60,947 nucleotides of DNA from a virus, in IMG/VR virus record IMGVR_UViG_3300028908_000010, positions 1 through 60,947 of that record; one strand, written 5' to 3'. Positions 21,088-30,142 of the stretch are shown here, one piece after another. Each line of letters starts with the position of its first letter. The stretch's first letter is position 1. The position numbers and the translations under genes were made by a program. Under the pieces are notes generated by a model. The model worked only from the letters and a program-made list of their open reading frames with translations, was not told where the DNA came from and did not search any database.

Positions 21088-21989
21088 ACCTTTACATCAA
21101 ATTGCTAAATCATTTGGGAATAAATCAGATAAGAGAAAGAGAAAATGGAAACTGGATTACTACTTCTTGCCCATTTGCAAGATGGACACATGATAAAGGA
21201 AAAGACGAACATCCTTCTTTCGGGATAAATCTTAGTAATGGAGTTTTCAATTGCTTTGCATGTGGTATAAAAGGGCATGTAAGCAGAATCTACCATATAT
21301 GGAAGAATGTTACAGGAATAGATGACCCTTCTCTCAAGGAATATGCTGACCCAGATAATTTTATTCCAAGATTGTTTAAGAATATTGCTCCCCGTTCTCC
21401 TCGATATGTTTCTTCTATTCCCTTTCCTTTTTATACTGGAAATATGTTCTCTAAATTAACAGTGAAAACGTTTTCACTGAGGTATGATCCTCGTGAAAGA
21501 AGGATAGTAATTCCTATACGTTATTACAATAACAGAGTTGTGGCTTTGAAAGGACGCTATGTAGGAAAAGATCCTAATGCTCTTAGATATAGATTCTATA
21601 AAGAGTGTGGAGGCACAATGCCTCATGGACTGGGAATATGGTTTGGGTATCATCTTCCAATAGATTCCACTTCTCCTCTCATATTGGTAGAAGGAGAGAG
21701 GAATCTATTAAAGTTATGGGATGAGGGTTTTACAAACGTATGGGCAAGTGGTGGTGCAGAAATAAGTAATGCTCAACTTAGAACCCTCAGAACCTGCGAG
21801 GCAAAGAAGATGATACTATTCATGGACAATGATAAAGGAGGTGAGACAGCAACAAAAAGAATTGTTAATAGACTACGTGGTTTTATAACCTTCTACAAGG
21901 TTAGAAATTATTATGGACTTAATGACCCTGCTGAGATAATAGAGCAGGGGATACTTAAAAAGGCACTAAGATCAGCAAAAAAAATCTAA
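21063..21989 (+). CDS. DNA primase (CHC2 zinc finger and TOPRIM)
   Basis: 308 residues from ATG 21063 after AAGGAGGAAATTAC. Zinc site Cys36, His43, Cys64, Cys67 (CPFARWTH ... NCFACGIKGH) followed by the TOPRIM fold: LILVEGERNLLKLW with the catalytic glutamate and MDNDKGGE with the metal aspartates. It makes RNA primers for the phage fork. No helicase domain is fused. A perfect palindrome (21463) lies between zinc and TOPRIM domains. Confidence 0.9.
   Translation: MGKTYRDINLYIKLLNHLGINQIRERENGNWITTSCPFARWTHDKGKDEHPSFGINLSNGVFNCFACGIKGHVSRIYHIWKNVTGIDDPSLKEYADPDNFIPRLFKNIAPRSPRYVSSIPFPFYTGNMFSKLTVKTFSLRYDPRERRIVIPIRYYNNRVVALKGRYVGKDPNALRYRFYKECGGTMPHGLGIWFGYHLPIDSTSPLILVEGERNLLKLWDEGFTNVWASGGAEISNAQLRTLRTCEAKKMILFMDNDKGGETATKRIVNRLRGFITFYKVRNYYGLNDPAEIIEQGILKKALRSAKKI
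21463..21476. promoter_or_regulatory. Palindrome copy 5
   Basis: Exact, with G and C flanks (16-base form). Inside the primase gene in the frame reading VKTFS. Confidence 0.8.
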
Positions 21990-22002
21990 AAGGAGGTTTA
22001 TC

Positions 22003-22737
22003 ATGGCAAAGAAAAAATGGTTTAAAATCGGTAAGGAAGGGTTTGAAGAAAAGAAGAAAATGGACTCTGTTGCAGAGATGAAAAGAGAGAAATATGCTCC
22101 TCGCTTCAGACTCAGACCTGAAGAGTCTGCCAAGATTGTATTCCTTGACTCTGATGGGTTTTATATAAAAGAACATAATCTTGAAATAGGAGGAAAATGG
22201 GGTAATTTTGTAACGTGTGTTTCAGACTTTCAACCATGCCCTGTTTGTCAAAGAGGTGAGCGACCTACATACACTGCATATTATACTATAATAGACACCA
22301 GAAAAATTACTACAAGTGATGGTAAGACTCTTAAAAACAGAAAAGTTTTATTACCTCTAAAGGGATCTGCAATAAATATATTTGAAGACATTAAGAAAAA
22401 ATATAAAAATCTAAGGGGAATGGTCTTTGAGGTAAAAAGATACACTGCACAAGATCCCAATTGTGGAAGTTATTTTGAACGAATCGGTAGAGCAAATCTT
22501 TCCAGGTTGGAGGATTCAGAACCATTTGACTATGAAAAGATACTTGCTCCCCCCACTAAGGAAGAATTGCAGGCAATGGGTTATGACTCTGTAATAGTAG
22601 GATCTGAAGAAGAGTTGGATAATGAACTTGAGTCTCTCTTCAGTGAAGAAGAAGGAGAAGAACAAGAACAAGAAAAAGAAGAAGAAGACCTCTTTGCAAG
22701 TGGGGAAGAAGAGGAGGATGATGATGTTCCCTTCTAA
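22003..22737 (+). CDS. Single-stranded DNA-binding protein with DDDVPF tip
   Basis: 244 residues after AAAAGGAGGTTTATC. A lysine-rich N-terminus leads to a gp32-like core with a possible zinc site: His58, Cys72, Cys79, Cys82 (CVSDFQPCPVC). After residue 190 the tail is strongly acidic and ends DDDVPF, nearly the DDDIPF tip by which bacterial SSB recruits partner proteins. It should coat phage single strands and possibly draw host SSB partners. The next gene starts within its tail. Confidence 0.85.
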   Translation: MAKKKWFKIGKEGFEEKKKMDSVAEMKREKYAPRFRLRPEESAKIVFLDSDGFYIKEHNLEIGGKWGNFVTCVSDFQPCPVCQRGERPTYTAYYTIIDTRKITTSDGKTLKNRKVLLPLKGSAINIFEDIKKKYKNLRGMVFEVKRYTAQDPNCGSYFERIGRANLSRLEDSEPFDYEKILAPPTKEELQAMGYDSVIVGSEEELDNELESLFSEEEGEEQEQEKEEEDLFASGEEEEDDDVPF

Positions 22738-23989
22738 GCCAATAGTATGTCGGGAGTGGATGTATGTCCCTCCCGATATGGTAGTTACAAAAGCTCTTGA
22801 GGTTAAAGTCCCCTCTTTTTTTGGAAAAGGAAAGAAAACTCTATATCTGTATAAGAATAAAGGAGATAGGATAGGAGTTCCCAGATACTTCCTACGATTA
22901 AACTCCTATCCTCCTGTTGAAGGAACATGGAAAAGATACAACTTTACATCTAAAATACGGTTGAGAGAGCATCAAAAGGTTATTGTGAATACATACCTGC
23001 ATAAGTTGAAGCAGTATCCTTATGGAGGTATCATTCAGATGCCTACAGGAACAGGAAAAACTATCGTGGGCTTGGAATTGATTGCAAGGCTCAAGTATCC
23101 AACTCTTATTGTCGTCCACCGAGAACTCATATTTGAGCAATGGTGTAGAGCTATAAAGAAATTTCTGGGAATGAAAGCTGGGATAATAAAAGGTAGTGAA
23201 GAAACCATCCGACCTGTAACAGTGGCAATGCTACAAACTCTGATGAGAAAAAAGAAAGTTCCTTATTCTCAATTTTTTGGGCATGTTATCTATGATGAAG
23301 TTCATGTTATGGGAGCAGAAAAGTTCAACCAGACAATTCCATTATTTAACCCAAAAATAAGAACTGGACTGTCTGCTACTCCTGAAAGAAAAGATGGGTT
23401 GGAATATATATTTCAGTGGCATATAGGAGATATAATAGCCAAATGGATGAAACCTGCAATGACTCCAAAAGTTCTCAAAGTAGAGTTTAAGAATTTTGCT
23501 ATCTCTTCCAAAGGATGTTTCGTAGGTAAAAAGTTTATACGAAGCAGATACCTAAAAAGATTGAATATAGAACGTAGAAATAAGCTCGTGGCTAAATTGG
23601 TTAAAAAAGCCTATCAAACTGGATACAAAATTCTGATTCTTTCTGATAGTCTGGAATTATTAAGGGAGTATGACAGATGGATAGATATTCCAGATAAAGC
23701 ATGGCTTACAGGAAACAAAAAAACATATAGTGGTAAGGAGAGAGTAATATTGGCAACGTATGGTGCTGGTGGAACTGGGTTTGATGCTCCCGATGTTGAT
23801 TGTATAATTCTTGCTACCCCACGAGCAGATGTGAAACAGGCTATTGGAAGGGCATTGAGACCTCTCAATGGTAAACGACAACCCTGGATTATTGATATTG
23901 TAGAACAGCACATTCCAATTATGAGACGATACTATGCTCTACGCAAGAAGGATTACCCTGTAGATCAGATAAAGGTGTTAACACTATGA
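22724..23989 (+). CDS. UvsW/XPB-like SF2 helicase
   Basis: 421 residues from ATG 22724, six bases after GAGGAGG; the ATGs at 22718 and 22721 are too close. Walker A MPTGTGKT (106-113), DEVH box in VIYDEVHVMG, GLSATPERKDG (motif III) and QAIGRALRP (motif VI). The layout LREHQKVIVN before Walker A is that of T4 UvsW and XPB/RAD25 helicases. Likely works in branch migration or in recombination-dependent replication with the RecA protein downstream. Confidence 0.9.
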   Translation: MFPSKPIVCREWMYVPPDMVVTKALEVKVPSFFGKGKKTLYLYKNKGDRIGVPRYFLRLNSYPPVEGTWKRYNFTSKIRLREHQKVIVNTYLHKLKQYPYGGIIQMPTGTGKTIVGLELIARLKYPTLIVVHRELIFEQWCRAIKKFLGMKAGIIKGSEETIRPVTVAMLQTLMRKKKVPYSQFFGHVIYDEVHVMGAEKFNQTIPLFNPKIRTGLSATPERKDGLEYIFQWHIGDIIAKWMKPAMTPKVLKVEFKNFAISSKGCFVGKKFIRSRYLKRLNIERRNKLVAKLVKKAYQTGYKILILSDSLELLREYDRWIDIPDKAWLTGNKKTYSGKERVILATYGAGGTGFDAPDVDCIILATPRADVKQAIGRALRPLNGKRQPWIIDIVEQHIPIMRRYYALRKKDYPVDQIKVLTL

Positions 23990-24327
23990 GAACAAAAGAT
24001 AAATTGAAAAACACATGGGTATATCTGATGAATGGAATAAGAGGAAAGTTTGGATACTACAAGGGACACCCAGTAATTAAGCCAATACATCCCTTTCCCA
24101 ATCCATGCAGAAAGGTTATTGCAAGTCAAGCCAAGTTTGGATGGCTATTTGATTTCTGTATGGAAGCAAGGAGGCTGTATTGGTTGGGAGTTCCCCCAAA
24201 GGTATTAGAAGAAGCATATTTTCATTTTAGAAAGAACCCACATTTTAAGCCAAAGGAGGTATGGAACTATGTCAAAAAAAGATACCAAGAACAAAACCGT
24301 CCAAATGACGGTAGTAGAAGACAATGA
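23986..24327 (+). CDS. Hypothetical basic protein
   Basis: 113 residues, ATG overlapping the helicase stop. Very basic, with WVYLMNGIRGKFGYYKGHP and FGWLFDFCMEARRLYWLG. Its last third overlaps the next gene. No family recognised; possible recombination accessory from its place. Confidence 0.6.
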   Translation: MRTKDKLKNTWVYLMNGIRGKFGYYKGHPVIKPIHPFPNPCRKVIASQAKFGWLFDFCMEARRLYWLGVPPKVLEEAYFHFRKNPHFKPKEVWNYVKKRYQEQNRPNDGSRRQ

Positions 24328-24550
24328 AGTTACTAATATTCCATCAAAAGTTCCAGCAGAGGAAGAGCCTGCATGGGTAACCTATGAACTCAAAAGAACA
24401 GTAAATATGGGAGATTATGAAAGTCTATCAGTCAAAATTGGAGTAACTGTCCCATGTAGAAGAAAGGAAATCTCAACAGTCTATAAACAAGCTGGGAAGT
24501 TTGTGGAAAAGAAAATGGATCAAAAACTTGCCAAGTGGGGGTTTAAATGA
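24269..24550 (+). CDS. Conserved RecA-neighbour protein
   Basis: 93 residues after AAAGGAGGTATGGAACT. Core WVTYELKRTVNMGDYESLSV, then KIGVTVPCRRKEI is a pattern I have seen in proteins coded beside phage RecA genes; function unknown to me. Its stop overlaps the RecA start as ATGA. Confidence 0.6.
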   Translation: MSKKDTKNKTVQMTVVEDNEVTNIPSKVPAEEEPAWVTYELKRTVNMGDYESLSVKIGVTVPCRRKEISTVYKQAGKFVEKKMDQKLAKWGFK

Positions 24551-25524
24551 TACCAGACAAATTAATTAAAAAGTATGGAAATACTATCAAAACGGCTACA
24601 GATAGTAAAGAAATTGCAAAGATTCCTACTGGTGTGTTTTCTTTAGATCTGCTTACAAAAGGAGGTATTCCTCTCAACAAGTTTACAGTATTGTGGGGAA
24701 ACAAAAGCTCAGGAAAGACTACCCTTTCTTTCAAGATAATGAACAGTTTTATTGAGGCCTATGACAATGTGTATGTAGTATATGTAGACTTTGAACATGC
24801 TCTAAATAAGGAATGGATGTCCAGATTTATAAAGGATCTAAAAAGAGTAGTAATAGTTAGCCCAGACTACGGAGAGCAGGGAGTGGATATTATCCATGAA
24901 TTAAGCCAAGAAAAAGATATAGGACTTATTATAGTTGATAGTCTTGGTTCTATCATTTCTATTACTGAAATAGAAGAGAGCAGTGAAGATAGCCAAGTAG
25001 CATCTTCATCAAGGTTAATAAGAAGACTACTGAATAAACTGTTGGTTTCTATGTCTATTGCAGAAAAAGAAAATAGACCTCTGACAACTTTGTTGATTAA
25101 CCAGGCTCGATCTAACATAGGAGCAAGAAAATTTGAGTCTAAAATGAAAATGCCAGGAGGATATATTGTCAATCATTTATCTTATCTAACACTGCATCTA
25201 TATTTAAAAAGCTATACATCAAATGATGGAGTCCCTTGTGAAGCTATACATAATTTTGCCATAGAGAAAAACAGATGTGGTCTTCCTAAATTGAGTGGGG
25301 AGTTTGTTATTGATCTGATACAGGGGAAGATTAAAGATGATAATGTAATTATGAACTATGCCAAGAAATATGAATTATTGATAAAAGAAAAGAAGGGGTT
25401 TTCCTTATGTGGAAGGAAAAGTCCTACATTAAAAAAACTAAAAGAAGACTTGGAAGACCCACAATTCAGGCAGAAAGTTTGTGAAGAAATAATGGAGAGG
25501 TGGTGGAATGGTAAAGCACTGTAA
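24547..25524 (+). CDS. RecA/UvsX-type recombinase
   Basis: 325 residues. Walker A GNKSSGKTT (51-59) after TGVFSLDLLTKGGIP; Walker B LIIVDSLGSI; LLINQARSNIG with the conserved Gln of the ATPase switch. It lacks the long RecA C-terminal domain and has a short one (LKEDLEDPQFRQKV). It should form filaments on single strands for recombination-driven replication and repair, with the adjacent SF2 helicase and nucleases. Confidence 0.9.
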   Translation: MIPDKLIKKYGNTIKTATDSKEIAKIPTGVFSLDLLTKGGIPLNKFTVLWGNKSSGKTTLSFKIMNSFIEAYDNVYVVYVDFEHALNKEWMSRFIKDLKRVVIVSPDYGEQGVDIIHELSQEKDIGLIIVDSLGSIISITEIEESSEDSQVASSSRLIRRLLNKLLVSMSIAEKENRPLTTLLINQARSNIGARKFESKMKMPGGYIVNHLSYLTLHLYLKSYTSNDGVPCEAIHNFAIEKNRCGLPKLSGEFVIDLIQGKIKDDNVIMNYAKKYELLIKEKKGFSLCGRKSPTLKKLKEDLEDPQFRQKVCEEIMERWWNGKAL

Positions 25525-25915
25525 AGTATGTGGTAAGAGACTTATTCTCATTGCAACTGGCAAGGAAGATATTTTCTGTAGTCAGGAATGTTTAATTACA
25601 TTTCTCAAAAATCCAGTTCCTCTAATGACTGGCTTTCCATTGGACGCCCATTTTAGCTATAGAAGTAAATGGGAAGAAGCCTTTTCTGAGTTTTGTAACA
25701 AACACCAATTTAGATGGAGATATGAGCCTTATGCCTTCAGGTTGAGCAACAAGAAATGGTATATCCCAGACTTCCTTGTGAATGGTCACTACATAGAAAT
25801 AAAGGGAGTATGGGAAGCAGGTGCTCAAAAGAAAGTAAATTTGTTCAGAGAAGAGTATGGTAATTTGATTGTGTTAGGAAAGAAGATACTTAAACACATA
25901 GGAGTAGTTAAATGA
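25508..25915 (+). CDS. PD-(D/E)XK nuclease with zinc finger
   Basis: 135 residues. N-terminal zinc finger CKVCGK ... CSQEC (6-30), then the nuclease fold: SKWEEAFSEF with Glu, IPDFLVNGHYIEIKG with the PD...ExK signature. Related in form to very short patch and homing-type PD-(D/E)XK enzymes. It may resolve junctions or nick recombination intermediates. Starts 17 bases before the end of recA; GAGAGGTGGTGGA serves as site. Confidence 0.7.
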   Translation: MVKHCKVCGKRLILIATGKEDIFCSQECLITFLKNPVPLMTGFPLDAHFSYRSKWEEAFSEFCNKHQFRWRYEPYAFRLSNKKWYIPDFLVNGHYIEIKGVWEAGAQKKVNLFREEYGNLIVLGKKILKHIGVVK

Positions 25916-26169
25916 AAGGATTAATAGAAGATTTAATACATATATGGGAAAATCCAGATGCTTGGACAAGGGAGAACTTCAAGAAGGCTAAAAAACTCTA
26001 TTTGAAGGCTCTTAAATTCCAAATATATACTCTCGTAGATGTAGTAAAGAAAACAAAAATGACCCCTGCTAAATTGAGCAGGTGCATTGAATCCCTTATT
26101 GCTTTACAAAAAACAAAAGAAGTCCTGTTGGAAATTCAAGGAGGAGGATATGATTCAGATAGTAAATAA
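25912..26169 (+). CDS. Hypothetical helical protein
   Basis: 85 residues, ATGA overlap with the preceding nuclease. All-helical, lysine-rich, with TLVDVVKKTKMTPAKLSRCI resembling a small helix-turn-helix. Its end contains the GGAGGAGG site of the next gene. No family recognised. Confidence 0.55.
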   Translation: MKGLIEDLIHIWENPDAWTRENFKKAKKLYLKALKFQIYTLVDVVKKTKMTPAKLSRCIESLIALQKTKEVLLEIQGGGYDSDSK

Positions 26170-26947
26170 CTTCTATGAAAATCTGCAAAAAGAATTTACC
26201 AACAAAAGAAGGGAGAGCAAACATTTTCATGTTTCAGACCTTCCTACAATATGTCCAAGAGCAGTGGGTTACGCACGCAAATATAACGTCTCTTTCAGAC
26301 AGAAGAAAAAACTTGTAAGACCAATGGTTCTTGCTTTTGCTTATGGTATAGCAATTCAGAAACTGTTTTCCAGATATAGTTCTTATCTCATAAGCAAATA
26401 CAGATGCCCAAAATGTGGAACAACATATTATCTGAGCTATGAAAACTGGAAGGATATAAAATGCAAGCCTGAGTATTTATACCTTGATGAATATGCGATT
26501 AAACTTGAATCAGATAATTTTAAACTGGTAGGACATATTGACTCTCTCTATAGAGAATATAATAAAGTATATATTGCAGAGATTAAATCAATTTCTGCTA
26601 AACAATTTGAGGAATTGAAAGAACCTCTGTTTGACCATGTCATGCAAGTAGTTACATACTTGTGGATGTTCAATAGAAAAAAAGTAAAAGTAGATAAAGG
26701 ATTGAAAAGATATGACATTCAAAGAGATAAAGCTTTTGTATTGTATTTTAAAAAAGATTTCCAGAATTTTGATGTGAAAAAGTTTTCAGTGGGAAAGAAT
26801 GAATATAATCTAGAAAATAGGATTAAAGAATTGTTGACTCAACTATTGAATGCCAATGAGGAATCACCAAAGGTATGTTCCTCTAAGTTGTCACCTAATG
26901 CAAGGCATTGTCAGTTTAGAGAAATATGTTTTAGAAAGGAGGAATGA
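26150..26947 (+). CDS. Cas4/RecB-type Fe-S nuclease
   Basis: 265 residues from ATG 26150 after GGAGGAGGAT; the earlier frame start overlaps the previous gene without a site. PD-(D/E)XK signature HIDSLYREYNKVYIAEIKS and a QVVTYLWMF helix. Cysteines in TICPRAVGYAR near the N-terminus and in VCSSKLSPNARHCQFREICF at the end match the 4Fe-4S clamp of Cas4/AddB exonucleases. An extra CPKC pair lies in the middle. It probably resects ends for RecA. Not part of a CRISPR array here. Confidence 0.8.
   Translation: MIQIVNNFYENLQKEFTNKRRESKHFHVSDLPTICPRAVGYARKYNVSFRQKKKLVRPMVLAFAYGIAIQKLFSRYSSYLISKYRCPKCGTTYYLSYENWKDIKCKPEYLYLDEYAIKLESDNFKLVGHIDSLYREYNKVYIAEIKSISAKQFEELKEPLFDHVMQVVTYLWMFNRKKVKVDKGLKRYDIQRDKAFVLYFKKDFQNFDVKKFSVGKNEYNLENRIKELLTQLLNANEESPKVCSSKLSPNARHCQFREICFRKEE
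26775..26788. promoter_or_regulatory. Palindrome near-copy (TGAAAAAGTTTTCA)
   Basis: One central change; inside the Cas4-like gene in the frame reading VKKFS. Confidence 0.45.
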
Positions 26948-27453
26948 ATATGTTTAATTTTTATCCATTTAATGATGAAGATGTGGTTAAAGTAAAAGGT
27001 AATAAAGCTATTATAAGAATGATAAAGCCCCCAATTACATTTCTTTTTTCTGATGTCCTACTCAACCAAATGGATCTTGCCAATAAGCCAACTCATTTAA
27101 GTGGGTATGTTGCTTTACCAAAGGTCAAAGTCCCACGTGAGTGGTGGGGTAACTATAAGGCCGATGGGTTACAATCTCTAAACGTGCATGGAGGAATTAC
27201 ATATTGCAGAGTTATAAGTGATTACGTTGTTTTTGGGTTTGATTGCACACACAAAGGAGATGACAAACGCCCAGAGTTAGACAACCCAGACTACGTTATG
27301 GAGCTTGTAGAAGATATGGAACGTCAATTGCTTGCTTATGCTGAAGTGGTGGAGGATTGGAGAAAAGCAGATGTAAAAGAAAGGACTAAGATAATAGAAC
27401 AAATCAAATCATTAGCTAAACATTCAGAAGGACAGAAGGAAGAAGAAAAATGA
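26944..27453 (+). CDS. Conserved phage protein of unknown function
   Basis: 169 residues after GAAAGGAGGAATGA. The segments GYVALPKVKVPREWWGNY and LNVHGGITYCRV, then FGFDCTHKGDD form a recognisable, widely occurring phage protein pattern without a known role. A long C-terminal helix follows. Overlaps both neighbours by four bases. Confidence 0.7.
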   Translation: MNMFNFYPFNDEDVVKVKGNKAIIRMIKPPITFLFSDVLLNQMDLANKPTHLSGYVALPKVKVPREWWGNYKADGLQSLNVHGGITYCRVISDYVVFGFDCTHKGDDKRPELDNPDYVMELVEDMERQLLAYAEVVEDWRKADVKERTKIIEQIKSLAKHSEGQKEEEK

Positions 27454-27812
27454 ATCCAAAAATAAATAGACGTAGAGGAAAGGATACACAAAAAGCCCTT
27501 GCCAAGCTTCTAAGGTGCAAGGATGTGGGAACACTGGGAAAATATGACTTAATTAATCAACTGTTTTGCGTTGAGGCAAAAGAAAGAAAGCAATTCGTAG
27601 CAGAAAAATGGTGGTATCAGGTAACAGACCACATGAAAAAAGACCCATTTGTTAAGAATCAGATTCCCATTGTTGGGGTGCATATTCTGGGAAAACGCCA
27701 TGACAATGATTTCATTATCATTCAAGTAAAAGATTTTCTAAGAATACTTGAAGTGACAGGAGGGGAAGAATGGGATGTAAAGATTGCCCGTTTGCTGGAA
27801 GAAAAAAAGTAA
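27450..27812 (+). CDS. Holliday-junction-resolvase-like PD-(D/E)XK nuclease
   Basis: 120 residues. RRRGKDTQKALAKLL, then GTLGKYDLI and FCVEAKERK fit the resolvase-type (Hjc/VRR-like) nuclease core: conserved basic start, G-x-x-D and ExK. It ends inside the polymerase gene (43-base overlap). Likely cuts branched DNA before packaging or during recombination. Confidence 0.65.
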   Translation: MNPKINRRRGKDTQKALAKLLRCKDVGTLGKYDLINQLFCVEAKERKQFVAEKWWYQVTDHMKKDPFVKNQIPIVGVHILGKRHDNDFIIIQVKDFLRILEVTGGEEWDVKIARLLEEKK

Positions 27813-30142
27813 AATATGAAAGAAATAATCCTGAATTTGTAGTTATAGGAGAGTGCCCAGGACGGGAAGAGTGCACAGTTGGCAAACCGTTTGTAGGTTC
27901 AAGTGGTAGATTACTAATGAAAACGTTTTCACTTTTTGGGATGAAAAGAAAAGATATAAGTATTTTGAATGCAATGATGTGTCCCAAGTATCCAAGTGAT
28001 TCAAGGACAGATATAGAAAAAGCCACCAAACAATGTAAGCCTAATGTAATGAAAGCACTGTCCATATTGAAACCCAAAGTCGTAGTATTACTTGGAGAGC
28101 TTGCCTTATATTCTCTGTTTAATAAAAAGAAGATTTCAAAATTTAGGGGGATAACAATTGATAGTGGATATAAGGTTATTCCCACGTTTCATCCAGCCTA
28201 TGTTACCCGAAACTGCAAAAAAGGGTATCCAGAAATTCCTGTAGAAACCATGAATGAAATTGAAAAATTATTCTATTCAGATATAAAACACGCTGTAGCT
28301 ATTCTGAAAGGAAAGGACACTCTTAATGTAAATTATTCTACCATCAATATTCCAGATAATGGAATCGTTGCTTTTGATATAGAAACAGAAAATTTGCTTG
28401 TTGCACATACAAAGGGAAAGGTATTGTCTATCGCCCTGGCAGGAGAGGATGGTGTATTTGCTTCTATCGTAAAAAAGAACAGACTAAAAAAAAAGATTAA
28501 GGAAATACTTGAAAATCCAAAAGTCAAGAAGATAGTGCATAACCGCCCATTTGATGAGTTAGTTTGTCTTAACAATCTAAAATGTAAAGTCAAAGGACAA
28601 ATCTTTGATACAATGACAATGGCTCACATTGTAGATGAAAATATGATTTCTTACAAATTAGAACACCTTGCCAATGTATATACTTCAAGACACAATATAA
28701 AGGATATAGTTAGTGGAGATAGATCTTCCCTATCTTCCCTCCCAGAAGATCAGTTATTAAGTTATGTATCCCTCGATGCAGAAGTAACTTTTGAAATATT
28801 TAATGTCCTCAAGAAAAAGATAGCAGGGGATAAACAGCTATTAAGATATTATACTTATTATTTTCTTCCCGTAGAAAATACTTTTGCTGATGTGAGCAGA
28901 AATGGATGGAAAATAGACCTCGAACGCCTTGATAGAAATGAAGACAAATTATTGGAACAACAGGAAGCACTATTGAAAGAGCTTTTAGAACCCCTGCCCA
29001 AATCGCTAAAATCAGACACGTTAACGCCAGAAGTAATATCAAAGTATATGTTTTCTAAAAAAGGGCTAAATCTGAAGCCATTAGAACGCACTGAAAAAAC
29101 TAATGAACCATCAACAAATAAGTATCATTTAAAAAGATTTAGGCATATTGAGTGGGTATCCAAACTCCTCCAATATAAACAAATTTCAAAAATATTAAAT
29201 ACATACATTAAAGCAATCAGAAAGAATATATATCCTGATGGATACATTTACCCAAAAATATTCCTGACTGGAACTGTAACGGGGAGGACTGTAATATTAG
29301 ATCCAGCAATGCAACAGTTTCCCACACATGGGGACTATGCCAAAATTATACTTGAAAATATAGTAGCAGAGGATGGATGGCTTATTTGTTCTCATGATTT
29401 ATCCCAAAGTGAAATGCGAATAGCTGGATGGTTGGCAGGAGATGAAAATATCCTAAATGCCCTACAACAGGGAATAGACCTTCATATAAGAACTGCATCT
29501 CTTATTAGTGGAGTTCCCTTTAAAAAAGTTACCAAAGAAATGAGACAGAATGCAAAAGCAGTTAACTTTGGGTTGTTATATGGAATGCAAGCTCCTTCTC
29601 TTGTAGATTATGCCTTTAAAGAATATGACATTGAAATAAGCCTCAAAGAAGCTCAGACATATAGGCAGAAGTTCTTTTCCAAACCAGATGGATATTGGAA
29701 ATTGCCTTTATACCATAGAAGAATGGTTAGAATAGCTCAATTTCATAAACAGGTAAGATGTGTTCTCGGAAGAATAAGGCATCTTCCACATATAGATTCC
29801 AGAGATTCATATTTAAGAAGCAAAGCAGAAAGACAAGCCATAAATACTCCTGTCCAGAATTTTAGTTCTGAATTAGCCTGCCTTGGAATTATGCTATTCA
29901 GAAAAGAAATAAATTCCAATCCAAAACTAAAGAGTAAAGTTAAGTTGACCAATCTGTTTATACATGATGCTTACTACTACAGAGCAAAAGAGGACGTAGC
30001 TGAAAAAACACAAGAGATATTGAAGGATTGTTTTGAAAACAGGACTAAGGAATATATATGGAAATATTGGAAGATAGAGATAGGTTACCCTATTGAAACA
30101 GAAGGAAAGATAGGGAAAGACTTGAGCTTTAGTAACCCCTGA
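27770..30142 (+). CDS. Uracil-DNA glycosylase / family A DNA polymerase fusion
   Basis: 790 residues from ATG 27770 after AGGAGGGGAAGA. Residues 1-160 form a family-4-type uracil-DNA glycosylase: Cys3, Cys6, Cys71 and Cys89 for the Fe-S cluster, GECPGREE and GKPFVGSSGR, and FHPAYVTRN. Then a 3'-5' exonuclease with FDIETENLL near 200 and YVSLDAEVTFEIF. The polymerase has motif A HDLSQSEMRI near 541, motif B RQNAKAVNFGLLYG near 592-605, and motif C as IHDAYYYR near 731, where the usual glutamate after the aspartate is alanine. It is the replicative polymerase. Contains a perfect palindrome (27918) and ends 14 bases into the converging giant gene. Confidence 0.92.
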   Translation: MGCKDCPFAGRKKVKYERNNPEFVVIGECPGREECTVGKPFVGSSGRLLMKTFSLFGMKRKDISILNAMMCPKYPSDSRTDIEKATKQCKPNVMKALSILKPKVVVLLGELALYSLFNKKKISKFRGITIDSGYKVIPTFHPAYVTRNCKKGYPEIPVETMNEIEKLFYSDIKHAVAILKGKDTLNVNYSTINIPDNGIVAFDIETENLLVAHTKGKVLSIALAGEDGVFASIVKKNRLKKKIKEILENPKVKKIVHNRPFDELVCLNNLKCKVKGQIFDTMTMAHIVDENMISYKLEHLANVYTSRHNIKDIVSGDRSSLSSLPEDQLLSYVSLDAEVTFEIFNVLKKKIAGDKQLLRYYTYYFLPVENTFADVSRNGWKIDLERLDRNEDKLLEQQEALLKELLEPLPKSLKSDTLTPEVISKYMFSKKGLNLKPLERTEKTNEPSTNKYHLKRFRHIEWVSKLLQYKQISKILNTYIKAIRKNIYPDGYIYPKIFLTGTVTGRTVILDPAMQQFPTHGDYAKIILENIVAEDGWLICSHDLSQSEMRIAGWLAGDENILNALQQGIDLHIRTASLISGVPFKKVTKEMRQNAKAVNFGLLYGMQAPSLVDYAFKEYDIEISLKEAQTYRQKFFSKPDGYWKLPLYHRRMVRIAQFHKQVRCVLGRIRHLPHIDSRDSYLRSKAERQAINTPVQNFSSELACLGIMLFRKEINSNPKLKSKVKLTNLFIHDAYYYRAKEDVAEKTQEILKDCFENRTKEYIWKYWKIEIGYPIETEGKIGKDLSFSNP
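27918..27931. promoter_or_regulatory. Palindrome copy 6
   Basis: Exact. Inside the glycosylase domain, encoding MKTFSL at residues 50-55. Confidence 0.8.

Noticed and set aside
26150-26947. Cas4-like nuclease as part of a CRISPR adaptation module
   Set aside because: No Cas1, Cas2 or array; neighbours are RecA and replication genes.
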